Shown one piece after another: positions 46,248 to 59,000 of a DNA stretch of 64,000 nt (position 1 is its first letter; each line of letters starts with the position of its first letter). The position numbers and the translations under genes are program-made. The notes beneath the pieces were generated by a model. It worked only from the letters and a program-made list of their open reading frames with translations, was not told where the DNA came from and did no database searches. The DNA lies in the NCBI RefSeq assembly GCF_037975245.1, contig NC_092565.1, positions 7,618,999 to 7,682,998 on the forward strand, in the 5' to 3' direction. This stretch comes from Apostichopus japonicus. Its lineage: Eukaryota; Echinodermata; Holothuroidea; Aspidochirotida; Stichopodidae.

Positions 46248-46897
46248 TATCCAGTCAAAACATCCCCGCTTTTTTAAGACCAAAACGTCCCCGCTTTTTA
46301 CCAAAACGTCCCCGCAAACCAAACATCCCCGTCAGTCAAAACGTCCCCACTTTTATAATCAGTTGGAATGCAAGTGTGGATGTTTTTAGTTCAAATCAAA
46401 GAGTAAGCTAGGATAAGAATAGTTAAGGACTAGGAGTGGGAAGTGCCGGTTATGAGGGCGGAAAAATTTTTGAGTATAATTTCCTAAGGTAAGATAATAT
46501 AACTAGAAAAGAGAATGCAAGAGGGCTGTAGGGTAATAGGATTTTTTAAACCCAAGTTTGTTTCTGAATGAATATATACGATATTGAGGGAAGGGAATTA
46601 AAAAGGATTTTTGTTTTGTTTACGTACAGTACAACAAGTTACTTTTGGAATATGCGAGACGGGCTGGATGGAAGTGATATATATTCTGATATATGTGATG
46701 AAAGTGATATATATTTTAAATTATAACTTAAAATTAATATATATTCACAAGTGTGAATGAATGTGATAGACGGGGACGTTTTGACTTACGGGACGTTTTG
46801 ACCAACGGGGACGTTTTGACCAACAGGGACGTTTTGACCAAAAGCGGGGACGTTTTGGTACAGGGAGGTATTGGTAAAGGGACGTTTTGACTGGTAA
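46248..46897. mobile_element. Foldback-type element with repeat-built inverted ends
   Basis: Both ends consist of several degenerate copies of a short unit: CAAAACGTCCCCGC on the left (46253-46350) and its complement GGGACGTTTTGACC on the right (46770-46893). The outer ends read TATCCAGTCAAAACATCCC and, inverted, TTACCAGTCAAAACGTCCC. A 12-bp direct repeat GCCAACCTATGG flanks it (46236-46247 and 46898-46909). The architecture resembles foldback elements, such as the TU elements described in sea urchins. The middle is AT-rich and noncoding. Confidence 0.8.
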
Positions 46898-47128
46898 GCC
46901 AACCTATGGCCTACTAAACTAGCCCTCAAAGATGAGGGTGAGTGGGATAAGGGTGTGTTTAAGAACTCATAAAAAATATATAGAAGTTTCATTGGGTCTA
47001 TTTGCAATCACTTTAAATTTAATTTCTGTTTTGTATGCAGCAAACTCTGTGACCTCCTATTCAGTGTAAACCTTAGACCTTGCAATTGCTTGGATTTGTG
47101 GAATTGATTTATCAGCTAACATGTGGCC

Positions 47129-48404
47129 ATGACAGATTCAACCAACTTGGATGCTCTCAAAGAGGAAAGAAGAAATGTGAAAGCCTTATTAGAAGAAAGG
47201 GAAAATATGTTGAGACAATTGAATCTTGCAAAATCGTTTAAAGAAAAGGTAAAAGCAATTAAAAGTGTTGAGGAAGTATTGGGTTACATTTATACCAATG
47301 CTGATTTCTCTCGAGAATTATGGACATTTACATGTGCTTAAATTGTGTGGTATGCGTTGTTTTGAATCTTAGATTATAATGTCAGTACTTGGTTTTTTTA
47401 AAAGGCAGCCTGAATAGCACTTTTTTCCAACATATTACAACTGTTCTGAAAGGTAAGACAAAAGTACTATATAAATAAATTGGCTGTCCCTAGTAGGCTT
47501 GAACAATCTCAAAGAGTCTCCCCCCCCCCCTCCCCACAAAGAACAGATTACAAATCAGCTGCACTGGGTTTTGAATGTGTTTCAACACATGACTTCTGTT
47601 TCATGGTGTATATTTATAAAGACATTACCCTTGATAAATGCACAGGGTAACTGATTGCAGAATCTAATATGTGGAAGTGAAACTGAGCAACTGTATAGGC
47701 TGTATTGTTGAAACATATACAAACCTTGTCACCATTCATGATTAATTATGTCCATATTTTGTTTCACCTTTCACAAAGTGCTAGGGACAGTAGCCAACGG
47801 AGGCCATTCCATTTAAAACTCAACCACTTTCTTGACTGTTCAGGTGAAATTACAAAAGTGACAGAGTTGAAATAATGCCTACAGTAGCATTTCACAATAT
47901 TAGCTGCTTGCTACAAATGCACAAAATATGTATTGCTAATATCAAGGTGATAATTCCATGTATAAACTACTGTAATGTATTTGACATTCATGTTCTTGAT
48001 GTGTTCTGGCAATCAAATGCAAGTGTTTCTTAAACACAATTTTGTTGTACCGTCAAGTTGCAAAATCTACTTGAATTGTCCTTAAATAGCCAGGAGTTTG
48101 AGGCGTGCATAATGTATTATTCTTCAAATGGAATTTGGTGTTGATGAGCAAAAATGGCTGCCATTTGATATTATGGTATTAAGCATTCCGGGACCGACTT
48201 TCTTATTTTGTCCTCCGTTCTTAGAATGACCTCCAGGAGCTGGATGTGCTCTCAAGCAAGTGGCGAGAAGCTTGTCAACAGGCCATTCTACAGCTTCACT
48301 CCATGCAACCAGAACCTAAACCATCTTTGTCAGCAATGATCAATTACTGGAATATTGATCATAAAATGATTGGATACAATGAAGAGGAAGAATCGTTTGA
48401 ATGA
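47129..48404 (+). CDS. SFR1: SFR1 (Swi5-dependent recombination repair protein 1), short form
   Basis: SFR1 pairs with SWI5 to stabilise RAD51 filaments in homologous recombination. Two exons are seen: 47129-47248 and 48225-48404 (TGA), joined in phase 0, for 99 residues. The first encodes a coiled-coil rich in Glu/Arg/Leu (KEERRNVKALLEERENMLRQ). The second holds the family's C-terminal motif: NDLQELDVLSSKWREACQQA, then LSAMINYWNIDHKMIGYN and EEEESFE, comparable to the human ending with HYNRSEEEF. The start was placed at the first in-frame ATG, because a TAA lies in frame at 47117-47119. Acceptor-like sites at 47040 and 47115 suggest an upstream 5'UTR exon. Human SFR1 is about 245 residues, with a long disordered N-terminus that is missing here. 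Confidence 0.85.
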
Positions 48405-49219
48405 ATAATTGTCACAGCAACTCTTATCTTGGAGGATATGTCACGGTTGACTGGTGGTTGGGTGTGAACTTCTTTAATGTTAAACAGATTGAACACTTTT
48501 TTTATTATTATCTGGTACTATGTTATGATAGTTATCATACATAGCTCTAGGCCATACAGGTCTGAGAGATTGTGATGGGTGTACTCCAGTGTCTGTAATC
48601 TCTCATTCATAATTAAACCTGATTTTCTTCATCAGTCATACCAATGGGTGCCATAACATTTATACTATGTACAGAGTATGTCGTGTCAGTTGTCTGAGTA
48701 CAATACTCCAAAACTAAAAGAATTGCGCAAAAAAAAACTTTGTTGGAAGATATATATAACATGCTTTGTCAACGTTTGTTGCAACTACGTGTCAGTGTTT
48801 CAATTCCAATGGTTGTCTCCAGCCATAATTTGGCACCAGATTTTCTTTCTCTGTTTTTTCTTTTACTCATCCAAAAACTTGTAATTCTGCCGGTGATGAA
48901 TGATATTTGTTTTAATACTTAAAATGAAAAAAAGGGGGGGGGTTTTTCCAAATATTTTTGAGAATGTTTAACTAATGTCTGCCGGTTTAACTTACCATTG
49001 GTATCAAACTTAGTAAATTCAAATGCATTATTAGGTCAATACTTACAGTGACTTCATTTGTCTTCCAACTCGCCAACATGGATGGTTATACATTTGAAAG
49101 TTTACAGAAAGACAGCACTCTTCTCAGGAGGCAAAAATATACTTTTAAAGAACATTACTTCTAGTGTTACATCTGCAGTCTTTTCTGAGTGGTCTCTTTT
49201 TTGTGGCTGTTGTTTCAGA

Positions 49220-49285
49220 GGCCAAAGCAGGATATCAAAAAGGAACCGGTGACCCATGGCTTATTGAATCCTGGAAGCCGACACT
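49220..49285 (+). CDS. Possible terminal exon of an unidentified gene
   Basis: A strong acceptor (GGCTGTTGTTTCAG, ending near 49218) opens a short frame reading GYQKGTGDPWLIESWKPTLM before a TAG at about 49283-49285. The sequence looks protein-like, but the upstream exon was not found and no family is recognised. It lies about 0.8 kb after SFR1 on the same strand, so an alternative 3' exon of that gene is possible. Low certainty. Confidence 0.22.
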
Positions 49286-50615
49286 CATGTAGAGGAAGGA
49301 AGAGTTGGGGGGGGGGGTGGAGGAGACTGAGGATTAAGTGTTAGTTGAAAATGTCATCTCAATACATCCTCCCTCTAACTCTAGATATGGTTGATTGAAT
49401 GGAACCTAGCCTAACTAGCTAAATCATTGGTTCTTCCTTAAAGGGAATCACAGTTGATGGTCTGTGACAAACATAACAGCAAATATTCTTCAAAAGCTTT
49501 ACTTTCCTATTTCAAATCTTGTTGGTGATTTATCATTGAGCCCTGAACACTGCACATTATGAAATGATTGAGCTCTTCACCAAAAGAGGCAGAAAATTTC
49601 CACCATTTTTCATTCAGCAATCAACTCCAGCCACTGAAATATCCCTTTAAGGAAGAAAAGCCACTACTGGGTTCCTTGTTTACAGTGAATGAGTGCCTGA
49701 AACATCAACAGTTACACATAAAGTTAGATTTGGACTTTCACAAGCCTTGTACTGCATTGCAGAAACTGCACTTAACTTTGCTAGCAATTTACATCGATTG
49801 GCATGCAGGAGGAACATATCTTACTGTATGTCTTGTAGAAATGCCTAAGTTGCATTATGTATTATTCACCATGGCGCTTCAACTGCTACCATACACGGTA
49901 ACCATACAAGGAGAGAGACATTGCATGAGGAAAGGTTGAGAACTAGAGTTATGTTTGGATGAGGTACTGCTCAGATAAAGGGACATAAGATAACAATACA
50001 AAATGCAGCTTTAAAGCTGACAGTTGCTTTCAACTGTACTGCAGTGATGGATGGGGGTGAAGGGGGGGGGGGGGGGCTGTGGAAGTGTTCTTTAGTTTCA
50101 GGATGAAGTAAGGATGAAGTAAGGTAAACCAAAATGAGGAAATAACTGCTTACATTGCTTATCTTTTTATTCCACATCAGTTAACAATATCACTCTTATG
50201 TACTCATCACAGCATTCTGTGTCGTAACAAGGGAACATTTAGTGATAAGTCTTACTTCATGCAACATGGGTATGCTCCCAAACTCTCTCTCTCTGCTTAG
50301 TAATTCCAATATTTTTTATAAACAGTATTCATTAGTACCTTCACATTTCTATGTAAATACTCCACTATTCGTCGTTTCATACATCTGTAGCTACAACAAA
50401 ACCCATGTTAATCACTAAGTTGAGTCCCTCGTAAAAAGATCATCAGATTTTTCTCTCTTACTCAATTCACATAAAAAAGGCATAAAAAGATAAGCAAGCA
50501 TAAGTTTTTCTACATTTTCTTTAAGGATTGCAAAAAGTTCCAATCTTTAAGATATTATAGACCCAAATAAACTGGGTAATTAATTTGAACATCTCTCTAA
50601 GGGTGCTGGCTGTCA
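49286..50615. other. Intergenic stretch between SFR1 and ATP5MK, no certain gene
   Basis: G-runs at about 49307-49317 and 50060-50075. An open frame at 49568-49939 lacks an ATG start and any family match. The convergent genes SFR1 (plus) and ATP5MK (minus) should both end transcription here. Confidence 0.45.
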
Positions 50616-51760
50616 TCATTTGGCTGCTATAGCTGCTTGCCTGTTCTTGTTCATCCGTCTCCTAACGAACCAGACTAGGAAGAATGTTGTTGCATACGTG
50701 GCCACCACACACTGAAATAAGGATTCAAAACAATAAAGAGAATCAATCTAGGTTACATTAATGCAGTACAGTGTCTAAAGAAGCCAACAGTGTCTAAAGA
50801 AGCTGGTGGGGTTTGCAAGGTTATGTCTTCCCTGCTCACCCCAAAAAAGCCAATTGCTTTTCAAAGTTAATTATTTAATTAATAGTTAATTAAAAGTTAA
50901 TAATTTATTGAGACCTTCAGCCCATCAATTTCAGATGTATAAAACAAGTAACCAACTTGGATGAATAACATTACAGCTGATGTTACCACTGTCATAACCA
51001 GGTAAAGCTAATATGCATTACCAGCTTAGTGCACCTTTCTGGGCTGGGAGAGAAGCTTTCGAACAACCAACGAACAAAGCTAAAGTGAGCTTGGTGCAGC
51101 AGGTCTGTATTCGATTTCAATATGTTCCCTCCTTAATACGATAAAGCGTGTGTGATTAAATCATTTTAATGATTTTTAACTGATTACAAGACAAAGGTTA
51201 ACTCTGCTAATAGGCTGCACACTTTTGAGTAACAATTTGCCTGATTACAGAGAGACCTTAGCAAGTGCACTATGTCAACTTTAACATTTAATCAATGTTT
51301 ATATAACCGTTTCCCTCGCCTTAAGAATGATGATTTGTCTTCACAGCTGAGAAATTTTACATGTGTCACAAATAATCCTGTCTCCTGAAGGTCTTCTCAA
51401 GAGGCTGGCCTATTTTCCTGACCCCAATCCAAACAACATGGGAAACCAAAAAATAAATGATCTGTTTGCCTATATCCCAAATATACTTGATATGTATGTG
51501 CAGAGAAGGTACTTATGTTGCAGAGTGGAAATCAATTGAGAGAGCTCTGTAATGGTTTGCAATGAACTTGAATATTTCTTTATTTGCTGTTACATAGAGT
51601 TTTAGAGCACTTTTGTGGATTTTACGCTTTACAAAATAAATTATTTATAATTATTATTATTACTTACATTTCTCTTTCCAAACGTTGTGTCTGCATTGAA
51701 ATACTTCTTAAACCCAGCGTAATGAGCAAACTGTGATTCATCTACATGTCCGCCAGCCAT
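50616..51760 (-). CDS. ATP5MK: ATP synthase membrane subunit DAPIT (USMG5)
   Basis: This is a small single-span subunit of the mitochondrial F1Fo ATP synthase, involved in dimer stability. Two minus-strand exons, 51668-51760 and 50616-50711, join in phase 0 to give 62 residues. The N-terminal part reads MAGGHVDESQFAHYAGFKKY then FNADTTFGKRN, like human DAPIT with GIKKYFN and GR-N before the membrane span. The second exon encodes the span (CVVATYATTFFLVWF) and a basic tail (VRRRMNKNRQAAIAAK). The length equals the family's 58-62. An acceptor at 51781 directly upstream shows that the ATG exon begins with about 20 bases of 5'UTR and that a noncoding first exon lies further right, probably before 52900. 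Confidence 0.93.
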
Positions 51761-51781
51761 TATGATTCAAGACTGTGTTCC

Positions 51782-54700
51782 TGTGGAGGAGATGTGAAAG
51801 CAAATAATTTATACATCTATTGTATACATCGTTAACATGAACTGAAATTTACAACAAATTAGTAGCTTGTGGTCACAACACTACTTTTGTTTATTTGCAT
51901 TAGCAGGTATAGTTTTTAACAAACTTTTATAGCCTTTATAGAAAATACCTTAAGTGAATTGGTTAGTTCCATTTTCAAAGGGTGTCAGATTCCTTCCAGT
52001 ATTGGCAAAAGGCTACATCATTCCTAAGGTTTAAATTTTCATTTCCCCTTATTAAATCTAACATATTTTCTTTGCACTCTTTCCTAGTGTGTTGGTTACA
52101 TAAGTGCTTCTTCACAAAAGAAGCACAAACTTGCCTCCATGCAGGGATGGTGACAGTTTTTTTCAACATATCTTTGCTACTGTAGACCTATAATGGTCAT
52201 GGAAACAAGGTTACACTCAATGTCACTCTAACTTCAAGTTCCCCTTCAAACTTTTCATAATGACCACAAACAAACTATGGACTGTTTTAATCATGTCAGT
52301 CATAGAGCTTTACGCTATCACATCATTAAAGATAGGTATCAAATACCTACAGCATAGGCTAGTTTGAAATCCATTATTAAATTTATGTTTTTTTGAGGAA
52401 AAAACCTGAGAATGTGCTGTCATTAAGCCTTTAAATTAGACTTCAATTGAATAAAAGAGCAAAAGAAATGTCGGTTAAGTCCCATTCACATTCCAGTGCC
52501 ACCAGGTGACGGATGGAACTTGATCCAACATCACCTACTCATGATTATATGTGATTATACGATACTGAGACGACTGAATCCGTAACGTTAACCTCGGTTC
52601 GTAGATATTCGTTGTCTTCATGAGAAAAGGTACTACACTTACTACTTAGTGCCACAACTCAACACAACAATCTAAATGGACCTAGCCTCACAGTTAGCGT
52701 ATCAAATAATACGTTAGGCGATTATAGCCTAGGACCGGGTGTATGCTCAAAGCATAGGCCTAACGTTAAGCGGCAAGTACTTATAGGCCTAGTTACAGAA
52801 TGAGAGCAATGTTTTAGGTTCACGATATAACGCCAGGATCATGAGTTACCATAAACCACCCGATGATAATCGTATACTGACAGTACATGCAGTTGTTTCG
52901 CCTTGTTTTCGCTAGAGAAAGTGAGTATTGCAACAAAGTTTACCTTGATACCGTGTCGAAAATGTGTTCTGTTCGAGACCAAAAGACGGTATGATACAGG
53001 GGGCGCTATAAAGGAATGTTTGCTACTATTTGGTCAAGGGACGTATCTGGTAAAATTGGCTATTCACCAAGTAGCCTGCCTAATAAGGACGACGGGAGTT
53101 ATTTTGACAATGTAACCAGAAAAACAACTGGTTAAGTAATTAAATGTCACATTGCACATTATATGAGAACATTTCTTGAAACTCCCCACAGTTTTTAATA
53201 AGGTGGATCTACATACAAAATTTGCGGTTCATCCAAGGTTTACTTTTTTGTTTACACGGTTTTCAGACATTGACCTTCTTCTTTCAATGGTGACTCTTTG
53301 TCACTAAATATTCCTCTTGAATATGGTAATCATTGTAGTTTCTTTTAATCATCAGTGGGACCTTAAAAGTAGTCAGTATAGGCCCCAAATTATAGCACGC
53401 TATAAATGCTAAAAGTTTTCAAAAAGTACTATCCTGGGGGTCTTTTCTCTCCAAATTGTTCTCAGACATTTTTAAGAAACACACAAGATGACTGAATGTC
53501 CCAGTGAGGAAAATTTCCTCGAAGGTAATAATAAAAACAATTTAAGAATTTTGACCAAAGGTGACCATATTTGAATATCTAGCATTTAGGAGGCCAATAC
53601 AGCATACCTTTAATGACCCCAAAGTGTCAGTTTAATCCTGCTTCTCATTGACTAACTTTTGTATCTTGTAGGATTTGCACAACTGAATATATATATTATT
53701 GCTATGAGAGTGGTGGCAGTGTGCTCATTTGGGTTAACTCCGCAAATCGGGGTGAAATTTGTTATTTCTTTATTCCGTTGTCAGTCTTGATAGAGTAGCC
53801 CCCCCCCCCCCCCCCCATGACAAGGATCTGCCAGTATCCAACTCACCAATACCATTCGTAAAAAGAACGCGTAAATTTTGGGGTTAGTTTTCAATTCCCC
53901 CATTAATTAAACTATCTGTATGGAACAGTTTGATAGTTTTGTATGATTTTAAGTCATGTGACCATACGTCCCGAGATTTCCTGGGACAGCCTACAGATGT
54001 TATGGACTGTCTCCAGATTAAAAGCGTCCCCAGATTTAATGTACTGTCACTGATCATCCCAGATTTGTAAAACGGCCCAGAATAATGTCAATTTGAAAAA
54101 TAAAAATATGTCTGTTTCTAGGGAAAGTATTACAGAAACATGGGCATATGACCATAATTCTCCAAACAGCACCATGTGTAACATTGGTACATCAAAATCC
54201 CACCCATCCCTTAACCCATGAACTAGTGTAGAAACTACCCTTTCATGTAATCAATTAGGGTTAACATCAATATCATGTCCCCAGAATATCTGAAGGAAGA
54301 AATTATTACTTTAATTCAAGACAAAAGAAAAGCAAAAAAAAAAGAAGAATTGTTATGGATTTGTTGGATAGCATCTCAACATTAATTTTTATTATTCTGA
54401 TAGAGTTAAGGACCTTAGCATATGTGACTATCACAGGAAACCATAATGACAATAATCATACTGGTTCCCTCCTGATGCAAAACCAGAGCAAGACTTATAT
54501 GATAAAATTTATCATCTTAAACTAGTCAATCCATCTAATCCATCTAATCAAACCTTACATTATATTTTACATATTAAATGTGAAAAGTAAGATTACAACA
54601 TTTTGGGTAACACTTAAGACATGAATTATTAAGGACAAGTGTAATGTGAGAAAGGATTTAAGACAGCAAATAATACTCCAGCATCACCTTCTTCATACCA

Positions 54701-56054
54701 ATAGATATTCTCTTGTACTTATATATAAGGAATTAATAAGTGAAATGATGACTATCAAGTTTGATAAATGCTCTCCCACCCCAAACCCCCCTCTTCACTC
54801 CACCCCCAAAATAGAACAAGAAGAAGTTAAAACAGAGAAACAAAATGTTTTTCTTGTTATTATTTTCCTCGATTCCATTCACCAGAGGCAATCAAAAAAT
54901 GATAAGCTGTGTAAAATATCAATTTTGGTAAATGAAGTACTTTCCATATTGGGAGCCAATAAATTGGTGTCTTCTGTAGCTAAAAATGTTTTATTTATCT
55001 CAATATCCATCAGAGATACCATTGAATAAATTTTTGAATTTATATAATAACTAGAATCAATACAAAGGAAAATAATCCCAAAACAGTATCACATTTATAT
55101 GTAATATAATATTTCATATCTTTAACACAAAAAAGGCTGTTTTATCCTAAATTTACGCTTTAATAGTATTACAAGCCATTCTCAGGTCACAGAAAAATAG
55201 TGAGTGAAACTCTGAGCTCTAGATTAAGAATTCTCCATATTAGAACAAATTCTAGTCCAATGCTTTCAAAGGCCAACCCTAAAAAACCCTTAATCATGTT
55301 TCAACAAGAGAAATAGCATCACATTTTCCCGTTTTTCAAGAGAATAAATTCTCTTTGATAGACTGGCGACCATTCGTTACTATAAAGTTGTAAACACGTC
55401 CAACGCTGGAACTGATACTGTTGTATTCCTAACATTTCTACGAGGAAGAAATGTAGATTATAAATCCTTGCACTTTAGGATAACACAAAGCACTTTTGGA
55501 TAACACAAAGCCTCTATAACTCTGTCAGCGGTCTTGAAAAAATCTGTAAAATATCCTGAAGACTTAATTCTAACCATTAGGTTGTGTATATGTTTATTAC
55601 ATCTAACTTAACAAAGATTAAGATGAAGGGAAAAAATGTCATACGTCCGTTCCTCGCTAGCATTCAATATGAATAGGTCAAAAACGGTCACAACACTGAA
55701 CAACAAACCTTAAGCAATAGTTTGACAGGTTTTGGGAAATTCTTTCGACTATTCATAGTGTGAGAGATCCTTTCGTTATCCAGTAGTCTGGTGGCTTGGG
55801 ATAATTATTTCCACTATTAGTTGTTTGAGAGAACCTTTTGTTATCCAGGACTTTATAGTGACAGAAGTTCATTTACTATTGCTGTACTTTTGTTTACATC
55901 ATCGTCCCTCGAGGCAGACCAGAAGCTTTCAAAGTTACAATATAACACCTCAGCGGTTAACTCGGAGCGTCCACTAGAGGGTAAGGGTTCTCTCTCTGTG
56001 GTATTCTTTCTTCACCTCATCAGCTGTAAACTTTCTTCAAACCCTAATCATAGA
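51782..56054. other. Intergenic region between ATP5MK and PDCD11
   Basis: It probably holds the ATP5MK promoter and first noncoding exon (about 52600-52950, locally GC-richer), but no exon border is certain. 53798-53815 is an uninterrupted poly-C run. 53955-54080 contains a repeat with CATACGTCCCGAGATTTCC, typical of a dispersed element. The longest open frame (54646-55029) is AT-rich and has no family resemblance. Confidence 0.45.
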
Positions 56055-59000
56055 TCAAGTTTCGTTAAAATCCATCCCTGATTTAGATTCTACGTATTCG
56101 ATGGCCTTCTGCTTCACAGCGTCTACTTCCGCGTCCGTCCCGTGTTTCTTCTCAAATTCCAGAAAACGGTTGAAGAAGAATTTGATCTTCTTTGGCGAAA
56201 GATTGAGTGTGATGACCCGTTCAAACAAATGTCTGCAGATAGGAAAGGAGAAAGCAAAATAAACATGAAGGCAGCGTTTTACAGTTTGAGTGAGAATTTA
56301 CTGCAAGCCAGTGACTCTACACTGGAAGATGGCAGCCACAGTACGGGATATTCTATATGGGGCCTGTTGATTATTTCAAATAACTGCTGTACGTTCTCTT
56401 GACGAGAAACGCATTCTGATAACAACATGTGTACATTAAATGGTGTTTAACACTTTCTTCATCTTTGCCACTGTTCATCCAATAATGGTATCCATAATGC
56501 ATCTTTAATACTGTTCAATTTAAATACAATGTTTGTTCATCTAGTGGTGGTAACTACATCTTGTGTTCATCTAGTAGCAGTAACCACATAGTGGTAGTAA
56601 GTACAAAGTTTGATCATTCAATTACAAGAACCAAGCAGTGTTATCATTCAGGATCATTGTCAGTTATCATGTTCAACATTCATCCAGTAACAGTATCCAC
56701 GGTGTATGTTCATTCTGGTGATGGCAACAGCTAGGTGCATTCATCCAGTGATGGTTGATACATAATATAGCATGTTCTACATTCATCCAATATTAAACAG
56801 CATCCACAATGTATGTTCATCGTATGACATTATTGTCACTCATTGGCAACAACCACGCCTATTTATCAATAGTATTAACCTCAATTGCACATTCATCCAG
56901 TAACTGCACCCCCCATGTACCCTTCCTACAATTATGATATCCCTGGTGACCCCCCCCCACAGTGTGACCTGTAATAGTACCCCCTACAGGTGAGTGCTTA
57001 CCTGACATTTTTCATGTCCCCTGTTTTGATGACCATGTCCAGGTAGATGGACCAGATATCTGTCCTCTTTGGATAATTACTCAGGACATTCTCAAACATA
57101 GTCTGCCCTTGCTCTGGTTCTCCAACTTTATACTCCAGCTGAGCAAACTTTGAAATCACATCTATGTCTGTAAATACATTAAAAAAAACATGTCATTGTA
57201 ACAATAGGAATATAAGAGTGTGTGTGTGGGGGGGGTAGGGGGGGAGAGAGAGACGGACCAACATGGTTCATAAATGAAAATGAGAAATTTTAATAGTGAT
57301 TTATCAATATCAGATTTAAAATGTAACTTTTTCTGGGGATAATGTTGAATGTGTAGCTCAAAAACCAGCTATATATTTTTTTTTAATAGATTATAATAAA
57401 TGCAAATATGTGTAATACTCCCAACAAGAAATTACTGCAAAATGTTCAAAGCACAAAGGCTTTACAGAACAGGCAACTCATCAAACAACAGGTGTTATTA
57501 TCAATCAAACACTTTCCTGAAGTTTGGACCATTTTTCCTATACACTCAGTGAAAAAAAGACATTCATAAACTGTTGACTGGTCACAACATTTTATAATCC
57601 AGAGCCAATTTACGTGCTACTGAGCAGAGTCGATTGTACAAGTTACATCTCTTCAAACTAAAAGTAACTTACGATCCTTCTTGGCTAAACTCTTGAAGCT
57701 CCTCTGTAAGAGGTTCTTGGCAGAGTCCTGTTTCCCATGATGCATCAGGAACGTGCCGTACTGCACCCAGACGCTTTTCTCTAGTCTGAAGCGTTTCAGC
57801 ATGGTGTTATACACGGCATCTGCAGACTAAATGAAAAACAGGAGCAATGTTAGTGCTGACTAGAGTGACGTATCAATCAATTAATCAATCAGAAAACATC
57901 TATATAGCGCCAAGATCAACAATAGTTTATCCAAAGGCGCTAAAAGACAGTTTCATGAAATAATATTGCAATACACTTGTTCAAACAAACAACGTTTTAG
58001 CGGTTTAAACCCGACGGCTAATTTTATTTCCATCTCAGCTTACCTCAATCTTTCCTGATCTCGTGTAAATATTTATGAGATGCTCAAAGACACGGTAAGG
58101 TTCACAGTTAGAGAGCGCCCTCTCAAACACCTTCAGTAACATATCCTCTGAGCCGTTGGTGTTTTCCAGGTTCATCAGGGCCACCCAAACATTCAACTTT
58201 TCTTGTTCTTCCCTGAAAGAGAGAAAGAAACAAAATAATGAAGAGTCTTGGCTGAATATTTCAACAAAGATGTCATGCTTTGCTACTATGATTTATATGT
58301 TAAGGTTAGGAAATTTCTGGGTATCCAAAAAAAGCATTTAATTGAATTATAATGCTTTATCCACACTGTTTGATTATCTAATTCAGGTCTTGCTTACATC
58401 ATAACATTGCTCCTCTATGGGTGCCTTGCAGAAGTCCAGTAACATGCAAATTACAAAATGCTTCTTTTAATTAAATCATAAATTGTGAATTTCTCCTGTA
58501 ACTCGTAGACTATCTCTATGATCGTGGACTGTCAGAGTCGTTACCTGAAATTAATCATCTTGAGTGCTTTCTCAGCAACTGCCCTTGCCTTCTCCACGTC
58601 TCCTGCGTCTAGATGGAAGGCCATGTACCTGATCCAGACAATGGAGCTGTTCGGCGAGGTCGTTACCATCCTATCGAAATCATCGATGGTCTCTGGGGCT
58701 CGGTCAGTGTCCATCAATGCATGTTCCGTCTGTCGAGGAAATTCATCAACGATATCAACAATTAATTGACAATATTTTTACCAAACTGGAATATTGACTG
58801 GGATTTAAATATGTTTTGAGACACAAAAATACTGAAGATGATTCATTCATATTTATATTCTAATACATATGTGATATTTCGTTTGTCATTGTCCTAATTG
58901 GCTATCCAAACATTATATTGCAGATCAATAGTTTTACGTCGGAATCAGAACGAGATTGAAGAGGCTGACTACCTTAAACAGGAAATCTTCTTCAGCTTTA

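Noticed and set aside
49568-49939. 123-codon plus-strand frame
   Set aside because: It has no ATG at its start, no splice context and no recognisable domain.
53798-53815. Poly-C run as a regulatory G-quadruplex
   Set aside because: Poly-C/poly-G tracts of 8-17 bases are common throughout this window, often inside MITEs, so this one is not special.
54646-55029. 127-codon plus-strand frame
   Set aside because: Lys/Ile/Ser-rich composition typical of AT-rich intergenic DNA, no family match.
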